This document shows, piece after piece, positions 25,871-28,056 of a DNA stretch of 28,056 nucleotides. Source of the stretch: WGAL01 sp964570865. Its GTDB lineage: Bacteria; Bacteroidota; Ignavibacteria; Ignavibacteriales; Melioribacteraceae. The stretch's first letter is position 1. Each line of letters begins with the position of its first letter. The stretch is taken from the NCBI GenBank assembly GCA_964570865.1, contig CAZMZM010000029.1, positions 1 through 28,056 on the forward strand, given 5' to 3'. A program made the position numbers and the translations under genes. A model generated the notes under the pieces. The model saw only the letters and a program-made list of their open reading frames with translations, was not told the origin of the DNA and did no database searches.

Positions 25871-27707
25871 TTCGGTTTTTACCAAACAGACGGCAATTAT
25901 TGTCTCTCTTTTTTCTTTCACTGTTTATCTGTTTACAATCGCGCCTAGTGTTGTTCAGATTGATTCCGGTGAATTGGCAACCGTTCAATATCTTCCCGGA
26001 GTAGCACATCCGAGCGGTTATCCGCTCTTTACAATTCTCGGTTATCTATTCAGTCATATTCCACTCGGGCTTAGCGTTATTTTTAAGCTCAACTTGCTTG
26101 CGGCAATTTATACTTCCGTTGCAGTTTATTTTTTTGTAAAATCGGCAAAAATATTTTTACAATTTGCTTCCATTACATTTTCCGAAAAAGTTACAGCCGC
26201 TATAGTTTCGGTTGCCGGAATAGAGTTGGCTTTCAGTCAAACCTTTTGGGCTCAAAGCACTTCGGTTGAAGTTTATTCTCTACATATTCTTTTACTGAAT
26301 GCGGCAATATATTTCTTTCTGAAAGCGCTTAATTCGGGAACAAACAAATCTTGGATTATCTTTGCTTCGGTTCTTGCGCTTGGATTTTCAAATCACCTGA
26401 CAACATTCTTATTGCTCCCCGCGTTAGCTTATCTTTATTTTGATAAATATCATCTAAGTAAATCGGGATTAATAAAAATTGTACTGATGCTGTTGATTTT
26501 TCTTCCGGTTATTCTCTTTTTCTACTCGCTTCTTGTTTTTGTTGCGTCAACTTCTCCCAAACTAAACTGGGGAAACGTTACAAATATCGATTCATTATTT
26601 CGGCATGTTTCAGGCAAACAGTACCAAATTTGGATTTTCTCATCCTTTGACGTTTTGAAAAAACAACTGACATATTTCCTTTCCCATTACTTGTCCGAGT
26701 TCGGTTATTTTTCGGTAATCCCCGTTCTTATTGGTGTTGCTACTTCTTGGAAGAATAACAAAAGGATTTTCTTTTTTCTACTGTTACTTTTTATTTCAAC
26801 CGTTATTTATGCTTCCGGTTATGATATTCACGATATCGATTCCTATTACCTGCTTGCTTACATCGCATCTGTGTTTTTCGCACTTTTCGGTTTTGCATTT
26901 ATTTACCGGAAATATTTTACAAAATTCAATGTTTTATTTTTTGCGGGATTCCTGATAATTTTTCCGATAACCGAAATTGTTTTCAACTATCATAGCGTAA
27001 ATCAAAGCGGGAATTACATATTTGAAAATTACACCAAAGAAGCTTTGAACAGCGTTCAGCCGAACTCAATTATTTTAACTTATCAGTGGGATTATTTCGT
27101 TTCGCCATCGGAGTATTTCAGATTTGTCGAATATTTTAGAGATGATGTTGCCGTAGTCGATAAAGAACTTCTGAGGCGTTCTTGGTACTACAATCAATTA
27201 GATAATAACTACCCGTTCGTTCTAAAACATTTACGGAAAAAAGTATCGGATTTTCTTGCGCGGGTAAAACCTTTTGAGGAAGGGGAAAAATATAATGCTC
27301 AAGTTCTTCAAGAAAATTACTCCGCAATAATTTCCGGCATTATAGCTTCAAACATTCAAAAACACGCTGTCTATATTGCTCCTGAGTTGGTCGATAATGA
27401 CTTAAAGCAGGGTGAGTTTACTTTGCCTGTCGGTTACACTCTTGTACCGGATGGTTTTTTCTATCGCGTTGTAAAATCGGGAAAATATTATGCAGTCCGA
27501 AACTTGAGAGTTGAGATCGATTTTTCTCAGGCTGAAAACCAATACACAAACCAGATAAAAACAGTTGTCCGGACAATGATTCTCCGCCGCGCCCTTTACG
27601 AAATGCAGAACGGTAAAGACCACAAGGCAAAAAAAATCATCTCGGATTTTATCCGGCAATTTCCCCGCACACCGGTTCCGCAAGTATTTATGCCTTTGTT
27701 TAAATAA
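25845..27707 (+). CDS. DUF2723 multi-pass membrane protein (GT-C-like)
   Basis: A 620-residue integral membrane protein. The DUF2723 signature is clear: 'IDSGELATVQYLPGVAHPSGYPLFT' region (Asp40, Glu43, His55-Pro56, Gly58-Tyr59-Pro60) after the first helix, then 'FSQTFWAQSTSVEVYSLH' near residue 130. About ten to twelve hydrophobic segments fill residues 15-390, and the last 230 residues are soluble and probably periplasmic. The family is compared with protein O-mannosyltransferases and other GT-C enzymes; the acidic residues in the first loop fit that fold. A lipid-linked sugar transfer role is inference, and no glycan gene cluster is nearby. The start overlaps the end of the glnE-like gene by 26 bases, so the two are likely coupled although their roles are not obviously related. 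Confidence 0.88.
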   Translation: MKKYFQNINSVFTKQTAIIVSLFSFTVYLFTIAPSVVQIDSGELATVQYLPGVAHPSGYPLFTILGYLFSHIPLGLSVIFKLNLLAAIYTSVAVYFFVKSAKIFLQFASITFSEKVTAAIVSVAGIELAFSQTFWAQSTSVEVYSLHILLLNAAIYFFLKALNSGTNKSWIIFASVLALGFSNHLTTFLLLPALAYLYFDKYHLSKSGLIKIVLMLLIFLPVILFFYSLLVFVASTSPKLNWGNVTNIDSLFRHVSGKQYQIWIFSSFDVLKKQLTYFLSHYLSEFGYFSVIPVLIGVATSWKNNKRIFFFLLLLFISTVIYASGYDIHDIDSYYLLAYIASVFFALFGFAFIYRKYFTKFNVLFFAGFLIIFPITEIVFNYHSVNQSGNYIFENYTKEALNSVQPNSIILTYQWDYFVSPSEYFRFVEYFRDDVAVVDKELLRRSWYYNQLDNNYPFVLKHLRKKVSDFLARVKPFEEGEKYNAQVLQENYSAIISGIIASNIQKHAVYIAPELVDNDLKQGEFTLPVGYTLVPDGFFYRVVKSGKYYAVRNLRVEIDFSQAENQYTNQIKTVVRTMILRRALYEMQNGKDHKAKKIISDFIRQFPRTPVPQVFMPLFK

Positions 27708-27790
27708 TTCTGTTTTTGGGAATTTCCGGTCTTTATGAGGAGTGAAATCCGACAACTGAGGGAAAATCTCATGAATTACAGTGTAGTGTA

Positions 27791-27836
27791 AGAGATTCTT
27801 TCTACCGCCATTCGGCGAGAGCGAAATGACCGAATC
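27791..27836. repeat. Small extragenic palindromic element
   Basis: CGCC (27806-27809) and GGCG (27814-27817) form a tight hairpin, and ATTCGG (27810-27815) pairs alternatively with CCGAAT (27830-27835). Read on the minus strand it runs GGTCATTTCGC...GAAAGAATCTC, a form that resembles dispersed extragenic elements I have seen in genomes of this group. Only one copy is in the window, so the repeat nature is a recollection rather than shown. Confidence 0.35.
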
Positions 27837-27860
27837 GTTTCCATGAGTGGGGAAAAACCT

Positions 27861-27990
27861 CGACTTTGCATAACCGGTTATGAACTGAAATTAACCTTTA
27901 TTTAATCGCCGTAAAAGCATTTGTGATATTTTGCTTTTTTTATTACCTTGATATTAAAATAAAAATCAAGCGAATGAACGAGGCGAAAAA
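27861..27990 (+). repeat. Dispersed repeat, copy 2 (promoter-like core)
   Basis: The core 27921-27983 matches 18083-18145 at 56 of 63 bases. To the left, CGACTTTGCATAACC and the following ATGAACTGAAATTAACC align with the two sides of the N gap in copy 1. The promoter-like pair is TTTG (27920-27923), 19 bases, TTACCTTG (27943-27950). An ATG at 27974 opens a frame that stays open to the window edge without recognisable similarity. The remaining gene-free stretch 27708-27860 holds the small palindrome and nothing else I can name. Confidence 0.7.
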
Positions 27991-28056
27991 ACAGATAGAG
28001 GAACACCAATCGAGATTAACTACTTGTACCAAGCCGTCGGGAGCCGGATGTTCCAT

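Noticed and set aside
1..28056. CRISPR arrays, phage genes, toxin-antitoxin pairs or defence islands
   Set aside because: No regular short repeats with spacers, and no integrase, capsid, nuclease-defence or small paired genes were found on either strand.

Overview
The window is a chromosomal segment of an AT-rich bacterium. The gene set, the lipid-free TPR, M16 and DUF2723 protein styles, and several promoter-like sites of the form TTTG-N18/20-TAnnTTTG all point to the Bacteroidota/Ignavibacteriota/Chlorobiota side of the tree. My best guess is an Ignavibacteria-like lineage; this is inferred from protein style, because no rRNA gene is present to confirm it. A run of 100 N at 17936-18035 shows that this is a scaffold from a draft assembly.

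Layout. (1) 50-2343, plus strand: a TPR-repeat protein overlapping aroE by one base. (2) 2490-5189, plus: a P-type IIA calcium ATPase, ending at a shared hairpin with the next, convergent unit. (3) 5301-13498, minus strand: a replication and topology operon read dnaN > recF > DciA-like DUF721 > gyrB > gyrA > PLP-dependent trans-sulfuration enzyme, with gaps or overlaps of only 1 to 24 bases. dnaA is not at its head. (4) 13669-17818, plus: a PIN-PhoH ATPase and the disaggregase clpB, the latter with a 190-base leader region holding a 30-base-period direct repeat; a strong terminator follows. (5) 17882-18436: a gene-free stretch with the N gap and one copy of a dispersed repeat. (6) 18437-21857, plus: two secreted M16 peptidase genes, one with an intact zinc site and one degenerate and carrying an extra C-terminal domain, closed by a terminator. 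(7) 22026-22518: elongator-type tRNA-Met(CAT) followed at once by secG. (8) 22700-23008: a small stand-alone glycogen-binding-like (CBM48/isoamylase early-set) protein. (9) 23120-27707: a GlnE-like double nucleotidyltransferase overlapping by 26 bases with a DUF2723 multi-pass membrane protein. (10) 27708-28056: a gene-free stretch with a hairpin element, the second copy of the dispersed repeat, and a possible group II intron fragment cut off by the window edge.

Most of the window is housekeeping: chromosome replication and supercoiling, protein quality control, secretion, aromatic amino acid and sulfur amino acid metabolism, nitrogen regulation, and calcium export. I see no defence, phage, CRISPR or biosynthetic island. 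The least explained material is the repeat pair at 18036-18151 and 27861-27990. Its 63-base core is 56/63 identical without gaps and looks like a mobile promoter plus leader, and one copy abuts the assembly gap.
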